Shown: positions 1 through 11,500 of the stretch, piece by piece
How positions within the stretch are numbered: the first letter of the stretch is position 1
Layout of the letters: each line of letters begins with the position of its first letter
Assembly: GCF_037975245.1 (NCBI RefSeq)
Contig: NC_092576.1
Span: 4,039,001-4,103,000 of the forward strand
From: Apostichopus japonicus
Lineage: Eukaryota; Echinodermata; Holothuroidea; Aspidochirotida; Stichopodidae
Direction: 5' to 3'
DNA length: 64,000 nt
Notes under the pieces: generated by a model
Databases searched by the model: none
The model's input: only the letters and a program-made list of their open reading frames with translations
What the model was told of the DNA's origin: nothing
Position numbers and translations under genes: made by a program

Positions 1-300
1 CTCTATTGCCGCCATCTTGGTGATTGTCCTTGTCATCGCATTTGAAATCAAACCCGCAATCGTCACCAACCTCGTCCGTGTCCTCGTCCTCGTCATTTTC
101 ATGTCATCTTCATCGTCATTGTCATCGTCATCGACATCGTCGTCGTCGTCATCATCATCACAATCTCTATTGCCGCCATCTTGGTGATTGTCCTTGTCAT
201 CGCATTTGAAATCAACCCCGCAATCGTCACCAACCTCGTCCTCGTCCTCGTCATTTTCATGTCATCTTCATCGTCATAGTCATCGTCATCGACATTTTCT
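1..300. repeat. Duplicated CAT/CGT-rich 164-bp block
   Basis: The first 164 bases recur from position 165 with few changes. Both copies begin with the same run (ctctattgccgccatcttgg) and then pass into degenerate tracts of cgt, cat and cct trinucleotides. The histidine-, serine- and aspartate-rich open frames here come from the trinucleotide composition and I do not call a gene. The second copy loses similarity near 300. Confidence 0.8.
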
Positions 301-2580
301 TGGCCATTGCCGTGGATTAATATACATACCTGTGATGAAAGAAAATTGCAAAAGCTGCAAATAATAGACAAATGCAGAAGCAGACGATGGACAGGCAAAC
401 ATATGAAGCTGGAGGTTTCTCGTTTTTCCTGTTCAAGGATATTGCTTTTAATCCGTTAGATTCCTATAATTAGAAAAAAAGGAGAAGAAACACTTATATT
501 GAACAATAATTTGAAAAAGAACTCAAAAGGAGCAAAAATATCAGGGACAGTGACAGAGAACTTTAATTTAATAATTTTCCCTTTATATTTGATTTATATT
601 GTTTCCAAATGACATTGTGAATGCTATAATGAAACAAATACGAAAAAGTTATTGTAACGTTCGCGTTCCATTCCCGGGGTTTTATTAAAACAAAGTAGAC
701 ATATTGAACTTTCAAAACTATCCATCATTAGGTCTACATTAAATTTCCAGTACAATGTATTTTTACACAATATCAATACACTTGAGTTTATTTTATACAA
801 CACTATAATGTTAACATATTGTTAAAGAGGTTGGAAATGGCTGACACAGGCTCACTTTATTTACTTAGACCTACTGATTATTTCAAAAGTGGCCGTCTTT
901 TAAAAACAAAACACTAAAAAAGTTGATCAGTTCTCAACAACTTCCCGTGAATACGAACGAGGAAGTAACTTTACCCGCAACCGCAGAGTTGTTTGTCACA
1001 GATATGTTTGTTTCATTTGGGGGGGGGGGGGTGGGGTGGAAATATCGCTTCCTCATCGGTATGATATTCAACCTCATTTAAAGTATATATTATCTTTACT
1101 TTTATTACAAATAAGTGGCGTAAACATGTTTTGAAAGCAATTCCCATGACAACAGTCTGTAATCAAGAGTCTAAATCCCGATATAACGCAATGTTTGGCT
1201 TGCTATTCCGTACTGCAAAGACAAAGACAAACATATATTGTGACAACGCTATAGTCATCCAATTACATCTATGAGAATTGATGTTATTGGAAGAATAGAA
1301 AAAAAAATAGTCCTTCTGGAATTAAAGATTACGACAGAAGTTAAAGTTCTAATAGAGAGGGAGCGAGTTCCAATGAAGAAGACCACATTTGCAGAGAGGA
1401 AGATCGCCTTAGGATCGCATTCGAGTATTTGAAATGACTAAAAGATTTTTATTTGAACTACGGAGACATGTAGATGGTTGATGGGGATGCAAGAGCCCCT
1501 TTGTATAAGAAGGAGAACCAGTAGTAAGGGCATGGAAAATAATAAGAAGTGCCTGAAAAATGACTTTCTGCTCTATGGACAAAACGTGAAGTCAGGAAAA
1601 ATTGTGCTTAAATATGTTAGTGTCCTATTATACGTCTAACAGCTGTATTCCTAATAGGCTGAAGCTTCAGTAATATGGTTGTGGTAACCGACAAAGCAAG
1701 GAATTAAATTAGTCAATGTTACTCTCAATCAATGCAAGAACGTGCTGTTCTACAGACTTATTCTTCAGATAAACACGGATTTTACCTGTTACGCAGGTGA
1801 AAATATGCAGACTTGTTATTTAGAGTTGTCAAAGTGCTCCAAGGATAGCGTGGGTTAAACAGACAACTATGATGTATCAGAGCCAATTTGAATTACTTAC
1901 ACTTATACATTTATTTGCAATCAAAACGGTCAAACGGCAAATTGGGCAAAATAACGTCAAGCAAACATGTAAGTCCACCATATATTTGAGAATAGCCAGC
2001 ATGTACTTGAAGAATACAAAACATTGGAATTTTATAGTTATTTAAAAAAGGAAAGCATTTGGCGGAACCTAACTTGAATTAAGCTACATAGCATTTTTGT
2101 TGAATTGTTGTTGGCGTCCAAATGAATTTCTTAATAAGAGATTACTCCAAATTCTTGCCTACCGCCCTCAAATTTCACTTCTGTGCAAATTATGTTAGTG
2201 CACTTCGTTCTGTAACTAACCGTTGCAGAACATTGTTCAATAAATTAGGTTAGGGCGCTTTGATTTTGCTTGAAAGAAGAAAAAGTTGCAGATACGATTT
2301 CTCACCTTTTCAACATATGACGGTGACAGTAGCAATTACAATAATTTAAACTTAAGGAATAAACTCTTGAAACATGAGTTCCTTTATAAGTAACAGATAA
2401 TTTACAATCAAATATTCCAATTCCACGTGTTTTTCTATTACAATGTTTTTTTTTATTTTCTGTAATAAAGAGTTTTACAATACCAAATTAAATAAATAAA
2501 TTTAAAAAATAAAATAAAACGTCTAAATACGAATTAATGATGGCTCAGCGTTTAATATAAAGGTAATCAATTTTAACCTC
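301..2580. other. AT-rich stretch without recognisable gene
   Basis: No convincing coding exon, RNA gene or mobile element is visible on either strand. The only conspicuous feature is a run of G at about 1018-1036. Open frames are short and have no recognisable protein pattern. Confidence 0.5.
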
Positions 2581-2762
2581 TAAATGTGAAGAAAAATGCT
2601 TGGGAAGACAGTGGCATTATATGACATTGTAACAAAATGACAGCTGCGAAAAATCTCCCAAACGGCACAAGAGTTTTTTTAGACTGGTGGATGTGGGGTG
2701 TAGGGGGGGTAGGGATGTTGGGGTATTCTTTACCTCTGGGGCATATAAAACAATAAGACAAA

Positions 2763-2852
2763 CATATATATATATATTTATATATATAGACATATATATA
2801 TATATATAGACATATATATATATAGACATATATATATACATACATATGTAGT

Positions 2853-2900
<48 letters not shown>
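2763..2900. repeat. (TA)n microsatellite
   Basis: Nearly pure TA repeats, interrupted at intervals by tagaca. The tract abuts the 40-bp minisatellite directly, so four different tandem arrays lie almost back to back from here to 6.4 kb. Confidence 0.9.
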
Positions 2901-2901
<1 letters not shown>

Positions 2902-3165
2902 AGTCACGTGGCACAAACATTGCATAGTTGATACTACAGTTAGTCAGGTTGCTCAAACATTGGACAGTTGATACTACAGTTAGTCAGGTTGCAGAAACAT
3001 TGAGCAGTTTATACTGCAGTTAGTCAGGTTGCACAAACATTGTGCAGTTGATACTACAGTAAGTCAAGTGGCAGAAACATTGGCCAGATGATACAGATAG
3101 TCGGGTGGTACAAACATAGGACAGATGATACTACAGTTAGTCAGGTGGCAAAAACTATAGTGGTA
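2901..3165. repeat. 40-bp minisatellite, 6-7 copies
   Basis: The unit is 40 bp and starts tagtcaggttgcacaaacat. Copies begin at 2901, 2941, 2981, 3021 and 3061. Two more copies follow that are slightly shortened or diverged. The last copy fades into unrelated sequence near 3165. Confidence 0.88.
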
Positions 3166-3189
3166 TTCAGTTAACCAGTTTCTCTTTCA

Positions 3190-3645
3190 GTTTCCAGGTG
3201 ATATATACATATAAGAGATGACAAAAAGACGACCCAACGCTCTCAGTCAGGTGATATCTATCTATAACAGATGACGTAAAGACGACCCAACACTCTCAGT
3301 CGGGTGATATCTATATATAACAGATGACGTAAAGATGACCAAACACTCTCAATCAGATGATATCTACATATAACAGATGACGTAAAGACGACCAAACACT
3401 CTCAGTCAGGTGATATCTATATATAACAGATGACGTAAAGACGACCAAACACTCTCAGTCAGGTGATATCTATATATAACAGATGACAAAAAGACGACCA
3501 AACACTCTCAGTCAGGTGATATCTATATATAACAGATGAGGTAAAGACGACCAAACACTCTCAGTTAGGTGATATCGATATATATAACAGATGACGTAAA
3601 GACGACCAAACGCTCTCAGTCAGGTTATATCTACATATAATAGAT
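3190..3645. repeat. 53-bp minisatellite, about 8 copies
   Basis: The unit is 53 bp and contains caggtgatatctatatataa followed by cagatgacgtaaagacgacc. About eight head-to-tail copies are present with point changes and a few single-base length differences. No coding function is evident. Confidence 0.88.
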
Positions 3646-3904
3646 GAGTCTAGTTCAGCGTACAGTTGCTCATGACAAACGTAGCATTGCTTTTCCGTCT
3701 TGATTCAAAATCTCTGCGATGGCAGAATATACACCCTGTAAGCAAACGATGGGAGGGAAAACACAAAGACCAAAAGGCAATATTCACGTAATTCGGTTAT
3801 CGACATAATGTTTTCTCCCTTAAGCTATGATTCATCAAACCCAATGAATCTATAATATGTTACAAAATGAACCCTGGGTTATACCAGCTACCAGAAAAAA
3901 AAAT

Positions 3905-6370
3905 CACCAGGTGCTTTTGTAATATCAGTCTAGGTGGGTTTGAGTGCGATGCTTGAGTAATATTGTCTATCAGTCTAGACGGGTTTGGGTGTGATTCTTG
4001 TGTCATATTGCTTGTCAGACTATGTAGGTTGGGGTTCGATTCTTGTGTAATATTGCTTGTCAGACTATTTAGGTCTGGGTGCGATGCTTGTGTGATATTG
4101 TCTGTCAGTTTAGGTGGGTTTGAGTGCAATGCTTGTGCATTATTGTCTATCAGTTTAGGTAGGTTTGGGTGCAATGCTTGTGTAATATTGTCGATCAGTT
4201 TAGGTAGGTTTGGGTGCGATGCTTGTGTATTATTGTCTGTCAGTTTAGGTAGGTTTGGGTGCAATGCTTGCGTAATATTGTCTGTCAGTTTAGGTAGGTT
4301 TGGGTGCGATGCTTGTGTAATATTGTCTATCAGTCTAGGTGGGTTTGGGTGCGATGCTTGTTTAATATTGTATGTTAGTTTAGGTAGGTTTGGGTGCGAT
4401 GCTGTGTAATATTGTTTGTCAGACTAGGTAGGTTTGGGTGCGATGCTTGTGTAATATTGTCTATCAGTTTAGGTGGGTTTGGGTGCGATGCTTGTGTAAT
4501 ATTGTCTGTCAGTTTAGGTAGGTTTGGGTGCGATGCTTGTGTAATATTGTCTGTCAGTTTAGGTAGGTTTGGGTGCGATGATTGTGTAATATTATCTATT
4601 AGTCTAGATGGGTTTGGGTGCGATGCTTGTGTAATATTGTCTGTCAGTTTAGGTAGGTTTGGGTGCGATGATTGTGTAATATTATCTATCAGTCTAGATG
4701 GGTTTGGGTGCGATGCTTGTGTAATATTGTCTGTCAGTTTAGGTAGGTTTGGGTGCGATGCTTGTGTAATATTGTCTGTCAGTTTAGGTAGGTTTGGGTG
4801 CGATGCTGTGTAATATTGTTTGTCAGACTAGGTAGGTTTGGGTGCGATGATTGTGTAATATTGTCTGTCAGTTTAGGTAGGTTTGGGTGCGATGCTTGTG
4901 TAATGTTGTCTATCAGTTTAGGTATGTTTGGGTGCGATGCTTGTGTAATATTGTCTGTCAGTTTAGGTGGGTTTGGGTGCGATGCTTGTGTAATATTGTC
5001 CGTCAGTTTATGTAGGTTTGGGTGCGATGCTTGTGTAATATTGTCTATCAGTTTAGGTAGGTTTGGGTGCGATGATTGTGTAATATTGTCTATCAGTCTA
5101 GATGGGTTTGGGTGCGATGCTTGTGTAATATTGTCTATCAGTTTAGGTAGGTTTGGGTGCGATGCTTGTGTAATATTGTCTGTCAGTTTAGGTAGGTTTG
5201 GGTGCGATGCTTGTGTAATATTGTCGATCAGTTTAGGTAGGTTTGGGTGCGATGCTTGTGTATTATTGTCTGTCAGTTTATGTTGGTTTGGGTGCAATGC
5301 TTGCGTAATATTGTCTATCAGTTTAGGTAGGTTTGGGTGCAGTGATTGTGTAATATTGTCTGTCAGTCTACGTGTGTTTTGGTGCAATGCTTGTGCATTA
5401 TTGTCTGTCAGTTTAGGTAGGTTTGGGTGCGATGCTTGTGTAATATTGTCTATCAGTCTAGGTGGGTTTGGGTGCGATGCTTGTGTAATATTGTCTGTCA
5501 GTTTAGGTAGGTTTGGGTGCGATGCTTGTGTAATATTGTCTGTCAGTCTAGGTAGGTTTGGGTGCGATGCTTGTGTAATATTGTCTGTCAGTCTAGATGG
5601 GTTTGGGTGCGATGCTTGTGTGATATTGTCTATCAGTCTAGATGGGTTTGGGTGCGATGCTTGTGTAATATTGTCTGTCAGTTTAGGTAGGTTTGGGTGC
5701 GATGCTGTGTAATATTGTTTGTCAGACTAGGTAGGTTTGGGTGCGATGCTTGTGTAATATTGTCAATCGGTTTAGGTAGGTTTGGGTGCGATGCTTGTGT
5801 AATATTGTCTGTCAGGTTAGGTAGGTTTGGGTGCGATGCTGTGTAATATTGTTTGTCAGACTAGGTAGGTTTGGGTGCGATGCTGTGTAATATTGTCTAT
5901 CAGTTTAGGTAGGCTTGGGTGCGATGCTTGTGTAATATTGTCTATCAGTCTAGATGGGTTTGGGTGCGATGCTTGTGTAATATTGTCTGTCAGTTTAGGT
6001 AGGTTTGGGTGCGATGCTTGTGTAATATTGTATGTCAGTTTAGTTAGGTTTGGGTGCGATGCTTGTGTAATAATATCTGTCAGTTTAGGTAGGTTTGGGT
6101 GCGATGCTTGTGTAATATTGTCTGTCAGTTTAGGTAGGTTTGGGTGCGATGCTTGTGTAATATTGTCTGTCAGTTTAGGTAGGTTTGGGTGCGATGCTTG
6201 TGTAATATTGTCTGTCAGTTTAGGTAGGTTTGGGTGCAATGATTGTGTAATATTGTCTATCAGTCTAGATGGGTTTGGGTGCGATGCTTGTGTAATATTG
6301 TCTATCAGTCTAGATGGGTTTTGGTGCGATGCTTGTGTAATATTGTCTGTCAGTTTAGGTGGGTTTGGGT
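3905..6370. repeat. 45-bp minisatellite, about 54 copies
   Basis: The unit is 45 bp, built around gtttaggtaggtttgggtgc and taatattgtctgtca. Because 45 is divisible by three and the unit lacks stops in several frames, long open frames appear on both strands: a 15-residue repeat beginning VSLGRFGC on plus and ASHPNLPKL on minus. These frames break where a unit is 44 bp. The 44-bp variant (gatgctgtgtaat, one t fewer) begins at 4398, 4802, 5701, 5835 and 5879, separated by 9, 20, 3 and 1 units. I read this as non-coding satellite, since no start context, splice site or unique flanking coding sequence supports a gene. Confidence 0.9.
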
Positions 6371-6374
6371 GCTA

Positions 6375-6530
6375 TGTTCGGGCATGTTCCATACACCAGC
6401 ATGTACATTCCATACACGATCATATAACATATACACACATATACACCATATATAAACACCAGCGTATACATTCCATGCACCAGCATATTACATATACACA
6501 CATGTACACCATAAATAGCTGTAGCGAGGA
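6375..6530. repeat. Degenerate TACACA/ATAT tandem repeat
   Basis: About two copies of a unit of roughly 80 bp containing cattccatacac and catatacacaca adjoin the end of the 45-bp array. Confidence 0.6.
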
Positions 6531-6973
6531 AAACTGCAAACCCAACACAAACTGATTATTTGTGCTTATTAAAACGTATAAAGTGGAACCCTGTTTCACC
6601 ACTATAATTTCCCTGTTTGCAAAGAACACAGTAGCACAAGGTAAATTACACTGCTTGAATCTCAAAAGAGGGAATGGGGCCATGTACCATATTCGATACT
6701 GGGAATTTTAACCATAGTGCCAGGATTAATATCGTGGCATATTTGGCACCAATGTTTTCCGCAACAGATATTGCCTGCCAAGGTGGGAACTGGGTTGGGA
6801 AGTCTGGAGACAGAGAGAGGAACTATAAGGCAAGGAGGGTGACAACAATCTAGCATGATTGGGGGTGAGGAGGGGGGGGGGAGGTGGGCTACCTTCAACG
6901 ATTCTAACTGCCTTTGAATGAAGCAAAATCTTGCTTCATTGTGCTCATACAGGATTTGAAGAGTGTGTTGTCA
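6531..6973. other. No recognisable gene
   Basis: Nothing supportable was found. A G-rich run (ggggtgaggagggggg) lies near 6862-6885. Confidence 0.4.
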
Positions 6974-7450
6974 TTAGTCACAAACGGAATGTGAGTTTGG
7001 ATTTTTGCACTTACACTTTTTCGACACTAGAAATAAATAACTAATGAAGGGGATAGCTGATGTTCCAAAAATATTCAGCTGAAGTTCATGATCAGGTGGG
7101 TCGGAGGAAATATGTTTCAGTGTAAGGCATTGGCTGTAAACAATTGAATTCTTAAGATTTCGTTGGTGAAAATTATTAACATGTAAATAAATATGAGTAT
7201 CAGTCGGCTTACAATAGACTGATGTGGTAAGCAAATCACTATCCAACTCGACCATGATGTTTAGTGTTTTGAAACTTCTACAGAAACTTTAATGCTGGCA
7301 TGAAATGAATTAACATACATGTACAAAGAAAGTCTTGAGCGATTTATTCACCATGTGGCCAGACGAAAATTATGTGATCAATATATCTGTAATAATCTTG
7401 CGGCTTAAGTGAAGAAGATGATAGAAATTCTTAATCCAATCTGTGAATAA
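6974..7450 (-). mobile_element. Decayed Penelope-like retroelement fragment (RT region)
   Basis: A minus-strand frame at 7255-6974 carries the stretch LLTTSVYCKPTDTHIYLHV, followed by NSIVYSQCLTLKHISS. It resembles the conserved segment of Penelope-like reverse transcriptases (L-Y-x-KPTD-x-H-x-YL, then SI-x-YSQ-x-LRL). Just upstream, at about 7385-7344, another frame reads YIDHIIFVWPHGE, matching the YIDD-type RT catalytic motif with the last Asp changed to His and a stop right after. The coding capacity is broken by stops and frame changes, so this is a dead remnant. The family assignment rests on remembered motifs. Confidence 0.6.
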
Positions 7451-7523
7451 AATGTTTGCGTTAGATGCTATTTTAGTGCCCATTGAAAAATGTTGACAAT
7501 CGAGAACTTCCTCATCATAGATT

Positions 7524-7655
7524 TATTCTGGGCACATTTTTGTTTGAACTAAAGTACTGTTTCTTCTGAAATCTCTGACAAGTCTTTCTAAGTTGGTGAT
7601 GTTTGTGAAGATATCAATGAGTTCTCGGTCAGCATCAAGAATGAACTAAATCAGA
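7524..7655 (-). pseudogene. Broken copy of the terminal DED exon
   Basis: On the minus strand this segment aligns with the end of the real terminal exon at 8247-8548. Both share a CTGACC...AATTCA/AACTCA...TTGATATC block and the ending RDFR...Q-x-K/T-MC-x-E-stop. Relative to the real exon the copy has a one-base loss (CCC to TC), which shifts the frame, and a 36-base deletion, so it cannot code for the same domain. The stop codon lies within AGAATAAATC, which also contains the polyadenylation hexamer AATAAA. It lies about 600 bp beyond the end of the real exon and may be a relic of a third module or gene copy. Confidence 0.7.
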
Positions 7656-7689
7656 CATACGGTAGAAGACATATTGATATTTTAAGAAT

Positions 7690-7990
7690 GTTATGGTATA
7701 AGGCCCTGCCCACTCGTTAATATTCATGAGATGGGAACCACAAACAATATGGCACATTTAAACAGCATGGGGCATCTACTTACCAAGCATTACATTGACT
7801 TAACTTGTGGTTGTTGAGATATTGTGTTTACAATCTAGCCGTCACATCCACAGATACCACACATGCATCATCATGCATTGATATGTTTCTCATCGAAACC
7901 AAAAATTATGGCACACACACACATGCACACAAATACATGACATGAATGCATAGGTTACTTGCAATTGTTTGCTCATCAAAGGCAAGGGTA
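7690..7990. repeat. Dispersed repeat fragment
   Basis: The segment contains cttgtggttgttgagatatt, then gtgtttacaa, then gccgtcacatcc, and ends in a short CA-repeat. The same order of blocks recurs at about 10010-10200, and pieces recur at 9895-9970 and 27740. It is therefore a repeat family member, probably an old transposon of unknown class. Confidence 0.6.
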
Positions 7991-8246
7991 GAGTAGATAG
8001 TCAAATAGAGTATTTACATACATAACCGTGTTAGAGAGGAGAAGCATAGTGTATATAAGTAACTCCTACAGGTGTAATTAAGCACATAGTCCTGTTTTAT
8101 AAGCTCCGAATGTAATTAACAGAGAATGTAGAAACACTTGCTGACTTACTCTCCCTCTCAAGTGTACAAATTCCTTGTTACAACACCACTGGTGATATGT
8201 GCATATCATTACTTGCCTACAATAACCCGCAATATGATTTCATTCA

Positions 8247-8548
8247 TTATTCTGCACACATTGTTGCTTGTACTACAGGATTTTTCCATCTAAAATCTCT
8301 GACAAGGTTTGCACATTCTTCATTCCCTTGTTCTGTAAGGGCATTTTCCAATTTTGTGATGTTTGTGGGAGATATCAGTGAATTTTTGGTCAGTTTCTCT
8401 AACAAAAGAGTTCCTGGTGTTTCATGCTTCTTGATATCAGTAATTACTTCCTCAGGAAGTTGGAAAATATTTGCCAGCAGGGTAGATTGGTCTACATCAA
8501 GATGTTCTGGTAAGTTCCGCTTTAGCTGATCAAAAGATATGATGATGG
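8247..8548 (-). CDS. Terminal exon, DED-like death-fold 4
   Basis: The acceptor is AACCTTACAG, phase 1 in. It encodes 99 residues and then TAA. The motifs FDQLKRNLPEHLDVDQ, LLANIFQLPEEVITDIKK, ETPGTLLLEKLTKNSL and CANLVRDF follow the pattern of the other three DED-like exons. The protein ends shortly after the last helix, as in UNC5-type proteins where the death fold is C-terminal. A damaged copy of the 3' half lies at 7524-7655. Confidence 0.75.
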
Positions 8549-11500
8549 CTGTAAGGTTGAGAGAAATGGAAATTGTAAATATTGTAAATATATTACTCTA
8601 CATAGAGTGAATTAAACCGGACCCTGTTTTATGCAAACAATATCCAGAAATGTCAGACAACAGTGATGTGTTTCTTACACACAGGGGCAAAATAAAACAA
8701 GCTCAGAGTTTTCAATGAGACTAAAAATAAAATCTGTTTTAATCCCCAGAATGCATATTTAAAGCCGGTGGCTGAATACCATTAATTTTTTTGCACGACA
8801 ATGAGTCTTTAATAAAGCATCAATTCTCAGTCTAAGTGTGTTGCTTTGGTATCAAAACTGATGTTCAACACCAAAGCACACACTCCTTTCATATGAGATG
8901 TGTACATGTAATCTAAGTTTCATACATCAACATTGTACACACTGACTCAAATTCCTTACATATGAGATGTGTGCACCTAATCCTACTTTTCATAGAGGAG
9001 TCCAGGCTGCAGTTGTCATGTCAACTGGTGGACTATAACTATCAGCTATTTTCAATACTTGATATTAAAGAACCCTTTCAAGTTTACAAATCTGGTAGTG
9101 ATTAGAATATGGTAATGAAACATCTTCAGCGGCATTAAAATGTTAAAGTAATTAAGTACTCACATTCAGGTAGAATGAGCTGGAATGGAGATGTGATTTG
9201 GTCATTGTGACCTAAATTTTCAATCTGTGAAGAGGAAACAGAGAAGAAAGTTTTATGATACTCTATCAATTAAGAGTGCATCTTGAAAGACGGTTTAATA
9301 TGAAGACAGCTTGTCCTTAGATTTTTTTTAGCATTTCAAAATTATAGTTCAAGCCTTTATAATAATAATCAGTTCATCAATTAAGGCTGACAGAGTAGAG
9401 ATTTCAATCGAAACGAAACCAGAAAATGCCTCAACATATACATAGTGTGGTAAGCCATACATGTTAATATTCATGAACTTGTGCACAGCCAAATGAAGAG
9501 GATTGTCTATTGACTTATGCCGCAACAAATAAAGGAAGGTACCAGGAGAGATTTATCATGTTGAGCCATATAAACACAGATACAAGCATGAATATTAACG
9601 AGGTCAAGTTTTATGATCTCATAAGCATGTGTCATACTTACATCGTATTATTAAAGTACAGCTAATTAGACGTACTATTTCAGAAATATCTAATTAAGAA
9701 TTTTATGCTCATTGATTAATTTAATGATATGCACACAAAAACTAATACGGTTGATTGTATGTATGTAGTGTGACAGACCTAATATGTCAAGGATGAAAAT
9801 CATGGAATTTTTGGTTCTTGTCTTGTGTTTAAAAGCCATTTCTTGCAGTTTGATGAATATTAACATTTGACAAGTAGAAGACGTCATCTACCTACCAAGT
9901 ATGAAAGTAATTAAACTTGTTCTTGTTGAGATATCGTGTTTACAAGCCGTTTTGCACGATTTCCCCCCCACTCATGAATATTGAAGAGGTGAAAGTTGTT
10001 GTTGCAAAAAACGTGTACTTACTCTATAGATATGTATAGCATGACATTGACTCATCTTGTGGTTGAAATATCGTGTTTACAATGTAGCCATCACAGCTAC
10101 ACTCACGCACACACACACACACCCATACACACGCATACACACCAGCACGATCAGGCTACTGAGCCTTCGGCATCATAACCCAAAATTACTTTCTACGAGA
10201 CTGTTAAAAGGGTAAATAATCAAGTTACCTGCAACTGGATACTAAGCTGGAAAAGATTCTTCCCAAACTTCCCATATCTTGCTTCTATTTCCAGATTGAC
10301 AGTATCTTTGATCCCTTGATTCTGAAGATGAAATTCTTCCTTGTGTCTGTTCTTTAGCCATAGGTTTTCCATGGCAACATCCTTTAGGGAGAATAATCAG
10401 AGGGTATTTAATTATCAATTTATAAAATTTTAGACTTTAAAGCAATTGTGTTGATAGTGAAGTGGTTAAAGTTAATGTGCTGACAATCTAAGGATTAAAG
10501 GTTCCAGTCCTGCACCGATCTTTATTCTGTGACCTTAGGAAAGACAATTGATCTAAACAGCCCCTCGTTACCCAGATGTATAAATGTAACCCCGCGAGGT
10601 AACTTTGACCATACTCTCATACTCACATTGAGTATCAGTACAAATTGAGAAAGAAACAGTTTCAATATAACATATGCAATGTTTATTTGTAATTAATGTA
10701 TGATATAAACATCAGTTTACAATAAAACATATGCTAGCACTATTACATTGCCACTCAACAGATGCATACAATTATTCTTCCAACAATTGCAAATTACCCG
10801 TGGAACAGGAATTACCTGCTTTCTTTACACGTTGGTAATTAATCAATAAGAATATTTGACAAACATTACTAACCACTTTCCTTGGGTTACACTGTGAGGT
10901 ACTGGAGTAAGTGCTAACACGTAAAGTTGCAGTCGAAGACTTGAGTTGAACAGAAACAGGATCATGAATTATGGATCCCTTCTGCTGATATATTTCTTCA
11001 TTGATAAGGCTCTTTCAATATAGAAATGAAACAATTTAATATTACATTATAATTAATGTTCATTTAAACATTACATCAATGCATACACTGCTTAGTTGTC
11101 CCATGTATGACCAGAAAGCAATAACATATCCCTGGTATTACCCTCTCATTAACTGTTGTGGCCATTAATTGGTAAACAAACAGCTTCTATAAATATCTGA
11201 TACATATAATGCAATAGTGTCTAACTATCTGTACATATTTTCTGTCCAATCTCTCATCTGGTTGATTAACTGGACTGACGAACGTGTTATCAAACACTGT
11301 CTGAGCTCTGTTGTACAACCACAAGCCTCTTACTTGAATCCCCACGTAGTAAGGGGAATATAAACTGAAATTGTGATGATACTATTATACATTTGATTGT
11401 TGACTAGATGGATAATCAATGACCATTCATAGTCTCATGTTCAATGTTGTGAATACAAACTCTTAACTCTCTAATATTGGACACCTGGTCAAAGGTGTGC

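Larger units (their letters stand above)
8549..10228. other. Introns around the linker exon, with repeat pieces
   Basis: Apart from the exon at 9164-9224, this stretch holds dispersed repeat pieces. Blocks ending gatatcgtgtttacaa occur at about 9910-9950 and 10050-10085, and a CA microsatellite lies at about 10098-10145. No other coding sequence was recognised. Confidence 0.5.

Noticed and set aside
2901-6370. CRISPR array
   Set aside because: The repeats are head-to-tail without unique spacers, and the genome is eukaryotic.
3860-6555. Long open frames on both strands with 15-residue repeats
   Set aside because: They follow from a 45-bp repeat lacking stops. They end at 44-bp units, appear on both strands and have no unique coding flanks or splice sites.
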